A stretch of DNA of 36,746 bases from Planctomycetaceae bacterium (lineage in GTDB: Bacteria; Planctomycetota; Planctomycetia; Pirellulales; Pirellulaceae). Location: positions 1 through 36,746 of the forward strand of contig JAEUIP010000009.1 in assembly GCA_016795075.1 (NCBI GenBank), in the 5' to 3' direction. Shown here piece by piece: positions 17,017 to 23,315 of the stretch. Made by a program: the position numbers and the translations under genes. The notes under the pieces are model-generated. The model did no database searches and was not told the DNA's origin. It worked only from the letters and a program-made list of their open reading frames with translations. Numbering within the stretch: position 1 is the stretch's first letter; the number at the start of each line of letters is the position of its first letter.

Positions 17017-17634
17017 ATTGGCTTCGCTCAATTCCAAGCCTGTCTCGCGCAATAACTCATCCAACCGAGCACGAAGTTCGTGCATTTGGTCGCTGCTCCA
17101 GCCTTGGCCAATCATGCTGACCAAATGCAATGTCAGGATGCACACCACCGCACCCAGTCCAACACTCAAGGCCCAGGGTGTGGCGTTCATCCAATATTGA
17201 ACGCCGGCATAGACCAACGCAAAGAAGACGATGAACCCCATCGCCAAATACACGATCCAGACCAACATCCAAACGTTTTGCCGGGGAGCAAAACGGCCTA
17301 CCAACAAGGTATTCGCGGTACCGGTCTCGGCCTGTTCATTCGTCGCCGCGTTTCGCGCCGCAAGGTTCCCCTCGGCACTCGCCAGTTTTGCTCCGTCCGT
17401 GTGACGGTATTCAATCTGTTGCTCTGGATTCAACGGCTCCAGATGGATCGCCAAGTGCGGCGACCAATAACGTTGCTCCGCTTCCGACACATGGAACTCG
17501 GCATAGTCACCGAAGATCTGGCCGCGTTCTTTCCAAGTCGGTCGCTTCAGGACTTCGTGCAATCGTTGCTGCACTACATTCAATTCGCCGCGCAACTGCA
17601 AGCGAAACGTCGGACGCATCGCCATCAAGCTCAT
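17014..17634 (-). CDS. Small membrane protein of unknown function
   Basis: The product has about 206 residues. The first half is soluble (FRLQLRGELNVVQQRLHEVL, DYAEFHVSEAEQRYWSPHL). Two membrane segments follow: WMLVWIVYLAMGFIVFFALV near residue 125 and ALSVGLGAVVCILTLHLVSM near residue 155. A charged helical tail (DQMHELRARLDELLRETGL) ends the protein. I do not recognise the family. The ATG at 17634 is chosen because GGAGGT (17640-17645) precedes it by 5 bases; a GTG further upstream would put that motif inside the gene. It follows the phosphorylase gene by 75 bases on the same strand. The stop codon lies in the end of a palindromic element, so the native C-terminus may have been changed by insertion. 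Confidence 0.78.
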   Translation of the reverse strand: MSLMAMRPTFRLQLRGELNVVQQRLHEVLKRPTWKERGQIFGDYAEFHVSEAEQRYWSPHLAIHLEPLNPEQQIEYRHTDGAKLASAEGNLAARNAATNEQAETGTANTLLVGRFAPRQNVWMLVWIVYLAMGFIVFFALVYAGVQYWMNATPWALSVGLGAVVCILTLHLVSMIGQGWSSDQMHELRARLDELLRETGLELSEAN

Positions 17635-17639
17635 CGAAC

Positions 17640-17645
17640 ACCTCC
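17640..17645 (-). promoter_or_regulatory. Shine-Dalgarno GGAGGT for the membrane protein
   Basis: On the minus strand GGAGGT lies 5 bases before ATG 17634. It is one of the few strong ribosome sites in this window, and it decides the start among several in-frame candidates (GTG 17652, ATG 17634, ATG 17625, ATG 17619). Confidence 0.65.
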
Positions 17646-17709
17646 GCAACACTCCAATCGCATCAACCGGTGCTGTCCCAGGAGGTTTATTGTAGCAGGT
17701 CGCTGCTCG

Positions 17710-18582
17710 TCAAGCGGCAAAATATTGGCGCACGCTTTGTTCGATGATGGTTGCTAAGTCGGATTCCACGTCGCGCGCGGCGTGAACAACTTCTTCGCCC
17801 GAGGTTTTTTCCAAAGCGTCCGGCCGAGCCACATTCGTGACGATGCTGATGGCCAACACGGGAATGTGATGCAACGAAGCGATGGCCACCTCGGCCACCG
17901 TGCTCATTCCTACCACATCTCCGCCCAATTTCCGAATCAGGCGATACTCGGCGCGCGTTTCATAATTGGGCCCCGGCAGCCCGACATAAACGCCCGGTCG
18001 GGCGGATACGCCCAGTCGATTCGCTTCCCGCTGTGCGAATTGGCGCCACCGCGCGCAGTAAGCCTGATCGCCGCGTACCAACCGCCTTCGATCGCAGCCG
18101 CCTTCGTGGTCATCGTTGGTGTGCGACCCCAGAGTGGCTGGATAGTCGCGCTGGTCACCGGGCCAATAGGTCAACAAATCGAGATGGCTATCCAGCAAGA
18201 TCAAGTCGCCTTGTTTCATGCGTGGATCCACACCGCCCGCCGCGTTGGTCACAACGAGTCCTTGAATCCCCAACGCTGCCATCAACCGGGTCGGAAAAAC
18301 GGTTTGGTCAAAAGTCCAGCCCTCGTATCGATGAAACCGGCCTTGCATCGCGATGGTTGGAATGCCCGCCAATTTTCCGCAAATGACTTGGCCGCGATGA
18401 CCGGTCGCCGTACTTCGGACAAAGCCCGGAATTTGAGCATAGTCCAGCGTCGTCTCGACCTCCAATCGATTCGCGACGCCGCCTGATCCTGTCCCCAAAA
18501 TGATTCCGACTTGCGGGGTCTGTCCCCATTTTTGTCGAACATGGTCCAGCGCGAGTTGCAGTTCCGGTTCCAACACAAGCAT
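17710..18582 (-). CDS. punA: Purine nucleoside phosphorylase, trimeric (PNP) type
   Basis: The product has 290 residues, slightly longer than the usual 270-280. It splits purine nucleosides with phosphate into base and ribose 1-phosphate in purine salvage. Visible signatures: GIILGTGSGG (phosphate loop), TGHRGQVICG, MQGRFHRYEGW, VVTNAAGG, GLPGPNYETRAEYR, VGMSTVAEVAIA with the purine-site Met, and SIVTNVARP with the base-contacting Asn. A short hydrophilic insert around residues 150-170 (HTNDDHEGGCDRRRLVRGDQ) lies where the family has the substrate-gating loop region and explains the extra length. ATG 18582 has AAGGA about 10 bases upstream. It is transcribed away from the aldo/keto reductase gene. 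Confidence 0.93.
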   Translation of the reverse strand: MLVLEPELQLALDHVRQKWGQTPQVGIILGTGSGGVANRLEVETTLDYAQIPGFVRSTATGHRGQVICGKLAGIPTIAMQGRFHRYEGWTFDQTVFPTRLMAALGIQGLVVTNAAGGVDPRMKQGDLILLDSHLDLLTYWPGDQRDYPATLGSHTNDDHEGGCDRRRLVRGDQAYCARWRQFAQREANRLGVSARPGVYVGLPGPNYETRAEYRLIRKLGGDVVGMSTVAEVAIASLHHIPVLAISIVTNVARPDALEKTSGEEVVHAARDVESDLATIIEQSVRQYFAA

Positions 18583-19004
18583 TTCAAACTTTTCCTTTGT
18601 TCCTTCATTGGGTCGATGATCGCGACCGGGTTTGCCGAAGCAACCTCAAGCGCGCAGGAGTTTATCCTATCCGCTGCCACACACAACGGTAACCATTCCC
18701 ACTGCGACCTAATGGACCGCAGCACCAAAAATGGACCGCTGCTAACCGCGAGGCCCAAGCTGCAAATACGAAGCGTTGTCCCAAACCGGGGCTGGACCTC
18801 TCCGGTCATGTCGTTTTGTCCGCGATCGGAAATGTCCACGAAAGAGTCCGGCCCTGTTTCGGTCCAAGCCCCGCAGGATGCGAAGCGAGGCACCTTCATG
18901 CTTCTGTCCCTTGCGGGATCGTCATTCCGGTGTACAAAAGAGGACGTAGAGACGACCAGTACCAAGACCTGCTCGATGGTCCATTCATTCCAGGAACGAT
19001 CTCG
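18583..19004. other. Divergent intergenic region between punA and the aldo/keto reductase gene
   Basis: About 420 bases containing a decayed palindromic element (18773-18870). The open frame of the reductase extends back to 18816 through that element, but the extension has no family similarity and I treat it as non-coding. Promoters for both flanking genes should lie here; none is clearly readable. Confidence 0.55.
18773..18870. repeat. Decayed copy of the TAGGCTTTGTCC element
   Basis: In reverse-complement orientation this matches 10396-10500 along its length. GTCCCAAACCGGGGCTGGACC corresponds to GTCCCCAAAGGGGTCTGACC with differences, CTCTCCGGTCATGTCGTTTTGTCC to CTCTCCGGTCATGCCTTTTTGTCC (near identical), and AAAGAGTCCGGCCCTGTTTC to AAAGGGTCAGACCCCTTTGG. 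Pairing between the arms is mostly lost, which indicates an old copy. Confidence 0.65.
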
Positions 19005-19967
19005 ATGATGCAAAAATTAGCACTCGCCAATGGGGACCAGCTGCCGGCCTTGGGGTTGGGCACTTGGAAAGCGGAACCAGGCCAAGTGGGGCAAGCCGTT
19101 CAAGCCGCCATTCGGCTGGGCTATCGACACATCGACTGCGCCAAGATCTACGGCAACGAAGCGGAGATCGGCGCGGCGCTGGCCGAAATGTTTGCCCGCG
19201 GCGAAGTCCGACGCGACGAGTTGTGGATCACCTCGAAACTGTGGAACGACGCGCATCAGCCGAGCCATGTTTTGCCGACGCTCCAACAGACCCTGTCCCA
19301 TCTGCAATTGGAATATCTAGATTTGTACCTGATCCATTGGCCGGTTGCTTTTCGACACGGCGTGCTGTATCCCGAGCAAACGTCCGATACCGTGCCGTTG
19401 TCGGCGGTCCCCTTGGTCGATACTTGGCGAGCCATGCAGGATGTCCACCGACAGGGATTGACGCGACACATCGGCGTCGCCAACTTCACGCGTCGCAAGT
19501 TGCAATTGCTGATGGACCAAGGAGGGCAAGCCCCGGAAGTCAACCAACTGGAGCTGCATCCGTACTTGCAGCAATGGCCGATGTTGGAGTTTTGCCAACA
19601 ACACCACATTTTGTTAACTGGTTATGCCCCGCTGGGATCTGCGGGAAGACCAGAGCACTTGAAGCCAGCGGACGAACCGATCTTGCTGCAAGACCCCACG
19701 ATCCTGTCCATTGCCGCACGGCACGGGGTAACGCCGGCCCAAGTGTTGATCCAATGGGGAATCGCCCGCGGCGTTTCCGTGATTCCCAAGTCGGTCCGCC
19801 CCGAACGTCTGGCCGAAAACTTTGCTGCCGCCCGCGTCCAACTGACGGCCGATGATTTGCACCAAATCAAAGGACTGGAGCGCCACCGCCGCTACTTCAC
19901 GGGCCAGTTCTGGACGTTCCCTGAACACAACTACACGCCGGAAACGCTGTGGGACGGGGAGAACTAA
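19005..19967 (+). CDS. Aldo/keto reductase
   Basis: The product has 320 residues, the standard AKR length. It is an NADPH-dependent TIM-barrel enzyme reducing aldehydes or ketones. The catalytic tetrad is visible: Asp and Tyr in YRHIDCAKIYGNE, Lys in WITSKLWND, His in YLIHWPVAF. VANFTRRKL, EVNQLELHPY, GYAPLGS and the cofactor segment VIPKSVRPERLAEN complete the family pattern. The usual HIDTA/HIDCA variation has Cys here, which is common in eukaryote-like aldose reductases. Start ATG 19005 (or the adjacent ATG 19008) follows AGGAA by 8 bases. It is followed after 44 bases by the DUF3050 gene on the same strand, probably the same transcript. Substrate unknown. Confidence 0.93.
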   Translation: MMQKLALANGDQLPALGLGTWKAEPGQVGQAVQAAIRLGYRHIDCAKIYGNEAEIGAALAEMFARGEVRRDELWITSKLWNDAHQPSHVLPTLQQTLSHLQLEYLDLYLIHWPVAFRHGVLYPEQTSDTVPLSAVPLVDTWRAMQDVHRQGLTRHIGVANFTRRKLQLLMDQGGQAPEVNQLELHPYLQQWPMLEFCQQHHILLTGYAPLGSAGRPEHLKPADEPILLQDPTILSIAARHGVTPAQVLIQWGIARGVSVIPKSVRPERLAENFAAARVQLTADDLHQIKGLERHRRYFTGQFWTFPEHNYTPETLWDGEN

Positions 19968-20011
19968 AGCCCTCGTTGCCGGCGCGAAACCATTTTTCAC
20001 AGTGAACCGAA

Positions 20012-20809
20012 ATGAGCCCAGCCAACCCTGTCGTATCGGATGGTATCGACCTCGTTCAACATCGCATCGCCGAGCAACGGCAGCGATTGTTGCGACACGA
20101 GGTTTACGAGCAATTGAACACGATGGCGGCCCTGCGCTGCTTCATGGAACATCACGTGTTCGCGGTGTTTGATTTTATGTCGCTGCTCAAAGCCTTGCAG
20201 CAGCGTTTGACATCCGTCAGTGTCCCGTGGATACCACCCGCTCATGCGGCGGGCGCTCGGCTGATTAACGAGATCGTGTTGGGCGAAGAGTCGGACGAAA
20301 ATGGAGCCGGCCGGTTCGCAAGCCACTTCGAACTCTACCGCCAAGCCATGCAAGAGGTGGGAGCTCGGACGGATGTGATCGACCGATTCGTCACAGACCT
20401 TCGCAACGGCCAAACCGTGGCAAGCGCTCTGCAACGGCCCGAAATTCCCGCTGGCGTCCGTGCCTTCGTGACGGCAACGTTTGAGGTCATCCATTCCCAC
20501 GACTTGATCGCTCTGACCGCGAATTTTACTTTCGGCCGTGAGGATTTGTTGCCGGAGGTGTTTCACCAAATCGTGCATGAATTGGATGAAGCCAGTGGTC
20601 GCTTGAGCCAGTTCCGATACTACCTCCAACGGCACATCGATTTGGATGGCGACCATCATGGACCATTGGCGCACCGGCTGTTGGCGACCCTGTGCCACGA
20701 TGAACCGCAAGCCTGGGAGAACGCGGCTCAAGCGGCGTTGGCGGCGCTCCAAGCCCGAGTCCAATTGTGGGACTGCATCTCGGACGCGATTCGCCAAGGT
20801 GCGATCTGA
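20012..20809 (+). CDS. DUF3050 family protein, heme-oxygenase-like helical fold
   Basis: The product has 265 residues. ALRCFMEHHVFAVFDFMSLL followed by LQQRL and VPWIPP are the hallmarks of DUF3050. Possible metal ligands are spread as in heme-oxygenase-like diiron proteins: Glu/His in FMEHHVF, Glu in NEIVLGEESDE, His in ASHFELY, Glu in TFGREDLLPEVFH, and a final HIDLDGDHHGPL. A redox or oxygenase role is an inference from these residues; no member's function is known to me. No signal peptide or membrane segment. It lies 44 bases after the aldo/keto reductase and ends 33 bases before the convergent methyltransferase stop. Confidence 0.85.
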   Translation: MSPANPVVSDGIDLVQHRIAEQRQRLLRHEVYEQLNTMAALRCFMEHHVFAVFDFMSLLKALQQRLTSVSVPWIPPAHAAGARLINEIVLGEESDENGAGRFASHFELYRQAMQEVGARTDVIDRFVTDLRNGQTVASALQRPEIPAGVRAFVTATFEVIHSHDLIALTANFTFGREDLLPEVFHQIVHELDEASGRLSQFRYYLQRHIDLDGDHHGPLAHRLLATLCHDEPQAWENAAQAALAALQARVQLWDCISDAIRQGAI

Positions 20810-20842
20810 AATGGAAAGCCGTCGCGGTAGCGTCGGCGAATC

Positions 20843-21676
20843 TTAAAAATCCCGCAGTACCAGCGACGACTTTGCCTCGCCCAGTCGACGGGCCTTGATG
20901 CGAACGTAGGGCGCGATGAACGCCGAGCGATGCGCGAGGCTACTGGGGTCGGCGGCCAGGTCGGCGTGAAACGGTTCCACCAAATCCTCAATCACAAATC
21001 CGGCCCGACACAAACCTCCAATCATTTGCTCCCAGCGATGCACAAACTCCTGCGCGCCGGGCTCGCGGAGATGGGTGCGTTGTTGCACCGGCGCGATGGG
21101 ATTGGTGCTGTAGTAGTCGCGCTGCAAAACATAACCACCACAGGTGCCCGTATGATCACCGATAGCGGTTGGATTCCAGGTCAATGAAGTTTGTAGACTG
21201 ACCGGCGATTTGTGTTGACTGACGTAAAGTCCCGCCGGCCGCAACACGCGCGCGATTTGCCGATAGACTTGTCCGATGTCGCGAACATAACAAGTACTCA
21301 CCGGCTGGATCACCAAATCAAACTCGTTCGGTCGAAACATGCTTAGATCACTCATCGACCCTTGAACAACTCGCAGCGAGATCCGACGTTGCGCGGCGAC
21401 TTGCCGGTCCAATTCCAGCATCGCATCACTGATGTCCAACACGGTGACGTCGCCACCGGCGGCGGCGTAAAGGGGACCATGCCGTCCACCGCCGGCCGCC
21501 AAACACAAGACGCGTTGCCCGGCGATGGAGCCACCCAGCCAACCGAGGCCATCGACGGTGCCCAAGGGATCGACAAAGCTAGAATCTTCGGCGGCGGTCG
21601 TGAAACAACTTTTTTGATCGACCAACCGATTCCAAACGTGGCGATTGTGGGCTTCGACGGGATCTTCGGGCAACAC
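20843..21676 (-). CDS. Class I SAM-dependent methyltransferase
   Basis: The product has 277 residues. The start (DPVEAHNRHVWNRLVD) and motif I (VLCLAAGGGRHG), acidic ribose-binding VTVLDISDAML, a motif around MFRPNEFDLVIQPVSTCYV, and ARVLRPAGLYVSQH identify the UbiE/Methyltransf_11-type fold. The substrate is unknown. The C-terminal part (residues about 170-277) is less typical and contains QRDYYSTNPIAPVQQRTH. The GTG start at 21676 has AAGGA 6 bases upstream, which supports it. A possible small gene (21686-21949) ends 9 bases before this start. Confidence 0.88.
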   Translation of the reverse strand: MLPEDPVEAHNRHVWNRLVDQKSCFTTAAEDSSFVDPLGTVDGLGWLGGSIAGQRVLCLAAGGGRHGPLYAAAGGDVTVLDISDAMLELDRQVAAQRRISLRVVQGSMSDLSMFRPNEFDLVIQPVSTCYVRDIGQVYRQIARVLRPAGLYVSQHKSPVSLQTSLTWNPTAIGDHTGTCGGYVLQRDYYSTNPIAPVQQRTHLREPGAQEFVHRWEQMIGGLCRAGFVIEDLVEPFHADLAADPSSLAHRSAFIAPYVRIKARRLGEAKSSLVLRDF

Positions 21677-21685
21677 GGACGTTCC

Positions 21686-21949
21686 TTAATTTTCGTGGGG
21701 GATATTCGGACGTTGCGACGGCAACCGCAGCACACCGACATCGGCGTTTTGCGGAACGACGAACAACCGCCCGTCGGCCGAAAGGTGTTCGTCGCGCTCC
21801 GGTTCCGATAGTTGGACATCGGGCAAGAACTTACCGGATGCCGTTTCCCATGTTAAGGACTTCCCGGAAAGGTCTTGGCTGGAAAATCGCGGTAAAGCGA
21901 ATCTTGCAGTTAAAGATTTTGTGGAAGGTGCCGAAAACCATCTTGCCAA
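21686..21949 (-). CDS. Possible small protein or gene remnant upstream of the methyltransferase
   Basis: A frame of 87 codons. The first 40 residues look unremarkable, but the last 45 (FLPDVQLSEPERDEHLSADG, then RLFVVPQNADVGVLRLPSQR) use the same codons as neighbouring genes and read like a real acidic protein tail. The stop TAA directly precedes the AAGGA that serves the methyltransferase, as in coupled genes. I do not recognise a family. It could also be the 3' remnant of a longer lost gene. Confidence 0.35.
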   Translation of the reverse strand: MARWFSAPSTKSLTARFALPRFSSQDLSGKSLTWETASGKFLPDVQLSEPERDEHLSADGRLFVVPQNADVGVLRLPSQRPNIPHEN

Positions 21950-22064
21950 AAACCAGCTTGCGGAGGCGGTTGGTGGCGGATAGTCTAAATCGAGTTTGAA
22001 AAACGGGTCAGCAACGGGTCAGCTTGGCCGAAACACTGCGACGATAACCTCAAGGAAACCGACG
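21950..22064. other. Short intergenic region between divergent genes
   Basis: Contains a tandem duplication of ACGGGTCAGC at about 22004-22025 (GGGTCAGCAACGGGTCAGC). An open frame from 21996 runs into the next gene, but the ATG at 22065 with AAGGA is the better start. Confidence 0.4.
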
Positions 22065-22442
22065 ATGTCCCAGCCGTACAATCAGCCCAAACCGGGCGGG
22101 TACAATCCCTATACTTCGCCAACTCCCGGCGGTGGGCCGCCGTTCTTTTCTGGACAGGGTGAACCCCACCGCGGGACCATGATCCTGGTCTTCGGAATCC
22201 TGGGATTGGTCATGTGCCCGATCCTGGGCGTCATCGCGTGGGTGCTGGGAAAAGCCGACATTGCCAAGATGGACGCGGGGCGAATGGACCCCAGTGGCCG
22301 CGGCAATACGCAGGCCGGAATGATTTGCGGCATTATCGCGACGGTGCTGCTCGTATTGCAGTTGGGTGCTGTGTGCTGTTATTTCGGCATGATTTTCACC
22401 GCCATCGGGGCCGCTGGCGTCGGTAACGCGGGCGGTTTATAA
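22065..22442 (+). CDS. DUF4190-type small membrane protein
   Basis: The product has 125 residues. A Pro/Gly/Tyr-rich soluble N-terminus (SQPYNQPKPGGYNPYTSP) is followed by two membrane segments, MILVFGILGLVMCPILGVIA and GMICGIIATVLLVLQLGAVC, separated by a charged loop (GKADIAKMDAGRMDP, GRGNTQAG). This is the DUF4190 arrangement, found widely in small bacterial membrane proteins without known function. ATG 22065 has AAGGA about 9 bases upstream. The next gene, 102 bases on, encodes another small protein with a similar Pro-rich start, so they may form a pair. Confidence 0.8.
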   Translation: MSQPYNQPKPGGYNPYTSPTPGGGPPFFSGQGEPHRGTMILVFGILGLVMCPILGVIAWVLGKADIAKMDAGRMDPSGRGNTQAGMICGIIATVLLVLQLGAVCCYFGMIFTAIGAAGVGNAGGL

Positions 22443-22544
22443 AGATAGAACGCCGCTGCGAACGGATTGGAGTGTGCCAACATTCCGATCGACGCCGTCT
22501 GAATTTGATTTCTCCGAGCCCCTGTCCGAAAGAGCCCGTTTCCT

Positions 22545-22982
22545 ATGTCGAACCCCATGCCCGGCAGTCCAGGTTATCCCTACCAACCGCCTACCGCCCC
22601 CAAGTCGGGCGGCTCTTCTGTCTTGAAGATCGTTTTGATCGTCTTTGCTGTTCTTGGCCTCGGCTGCGTTTGTTGCGCCGCCGGTGGTTATTACCTGTGG
22701 GGACTAGGCATGGGGGAACTCAGCAAGTTGGCCGCAGCCGAAGCGTCCCAAAACCAAACCGTTAAAGACAATTACGGCGAATTGGAAGCGGGGGACGTCA
22801 ATGTCAACCTGATTGCGAGTGGGCAAATGCAAGAAAAGTTCCGACGCGAAGTCCTGGTCTTTGACGCCGAAGGCCCGCTGGGCAGCGGTCAGCTGGTCTT
22901 TGAAACCGCGGGTGGCAACAAGCAAGGAATTGGCAAGCTAATCGCCATCGAAATCGATGGTGAGCTGGTGGAACTCGAGTAG
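22545..22982 (+). CDS. Small membrane-anchored protein with Pro-rich N-terminus
   Basis: The product has 145 residues. SNPMPGSPGYPYQPPTAPKS is followed by one membrane helix (VLKIVLIVFAVLGLGCVCCA) and a soluble beta-rich domain (NYGELEAGDVNVNLIASGQM, LGSGQLVFETAGGNKQGIGK). The soluble part loosely resembles the Coa1 (cytochrome oxidase assembly) domain, but the match is too weak to name it. No ribosome site is evident before ATG 22545. A stem-loop at 23046-23077 follows. Confidence 0.75.
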   Translation: MSNPMPGSPGYPYQPPTAPKSGGSSVLKIVLIVFAVLGLGCVCCAAGGYYLWGLGMGELSKLAAAEASQNQTVKDNYGELEAGDVNVNLIASGQMQEKFRREVLVFDAEGPLGSGQLVFETAGGNKQGIGKLIAIEIDGELVELE

Positions 22983-23045
22983 CGTTCAGCCGCCGTCCCA
23001 AACTCCGCAGAGACACTCATGCTGGGTGTCCATGGTGTTTGATCG

Positions 23046-23077
23046 AGCTAACTACGGTGTTCGCGTCGTAGTTAGCT
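23046..23077 (+). terminator. Stem-loop after the membrane-anchored protein gene
   Basis: AGCTAACTACG (23046-23056) pairs perfectly with CGTAGTTAGCT (23067-23077) around a 10-base loop. There is no long T-run after it (TGTCAGC), so it may be an intergenic REP rather than an intrinsic terminator. It starts 63 bases after the stop at 22982. Confidence 0.45.
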
Positions 23078-23120
23078 TGTCAGCGCCGCCATTGCGACAA
23101 AATGCGAGCGTTTGCTAATG

Positions 23121-23151
23121 CCCGCGGATGGCAAAGCCGAACTGCGGATGA
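23121..23151 (-). repeat. 31-nt dispersed repeat, copy 2 (inverted)
   Basis: Reverse complement of 61-91 with two differences. It lies between the stem-loop at 23046-23077 and the 112-nt repeat. Nothing else recognisable is in the 332 bases 22983-23314. Confidence 0.7.
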
Positions 23152-23203
23152 GCAGCCCGCGGACACTTCTTTGACCGACAGATCTTGTCCGACCGCACGT
23201 GCA

Positions 23204-23315
23204 TTTTGAATTTTTCATTCTTCAATAGTCATTAATCATTCGACCGCCGGAGCCAGCGAAAGTGATTTCGGAGCTTTCGAAGTTCGAAATCCGGAACTTT
23301 TTTCGCGGCAAATCC
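23204..23315 (+). repeat. 112-nt dispersed repeat, copy 2
   Basis: Gap-free partner of 232-343. Its last base is the first base (on the plus strand) of the nadE stop codon. Begins TTTTGAATTTTTCATTC. The similarity stops at the gene boundary, which suggests either insertion exactly at the stop or a repeat that includes a transcript-end signal for minus-strand genes. Confidence 0.8.

Noticed and set aside
18816-19004. N-terminal extension of the aldo/keto reductase
   Set aside because: It runs through a decayed palindromic element; the ATG at 19005 has a ribosome site and matches the family start.
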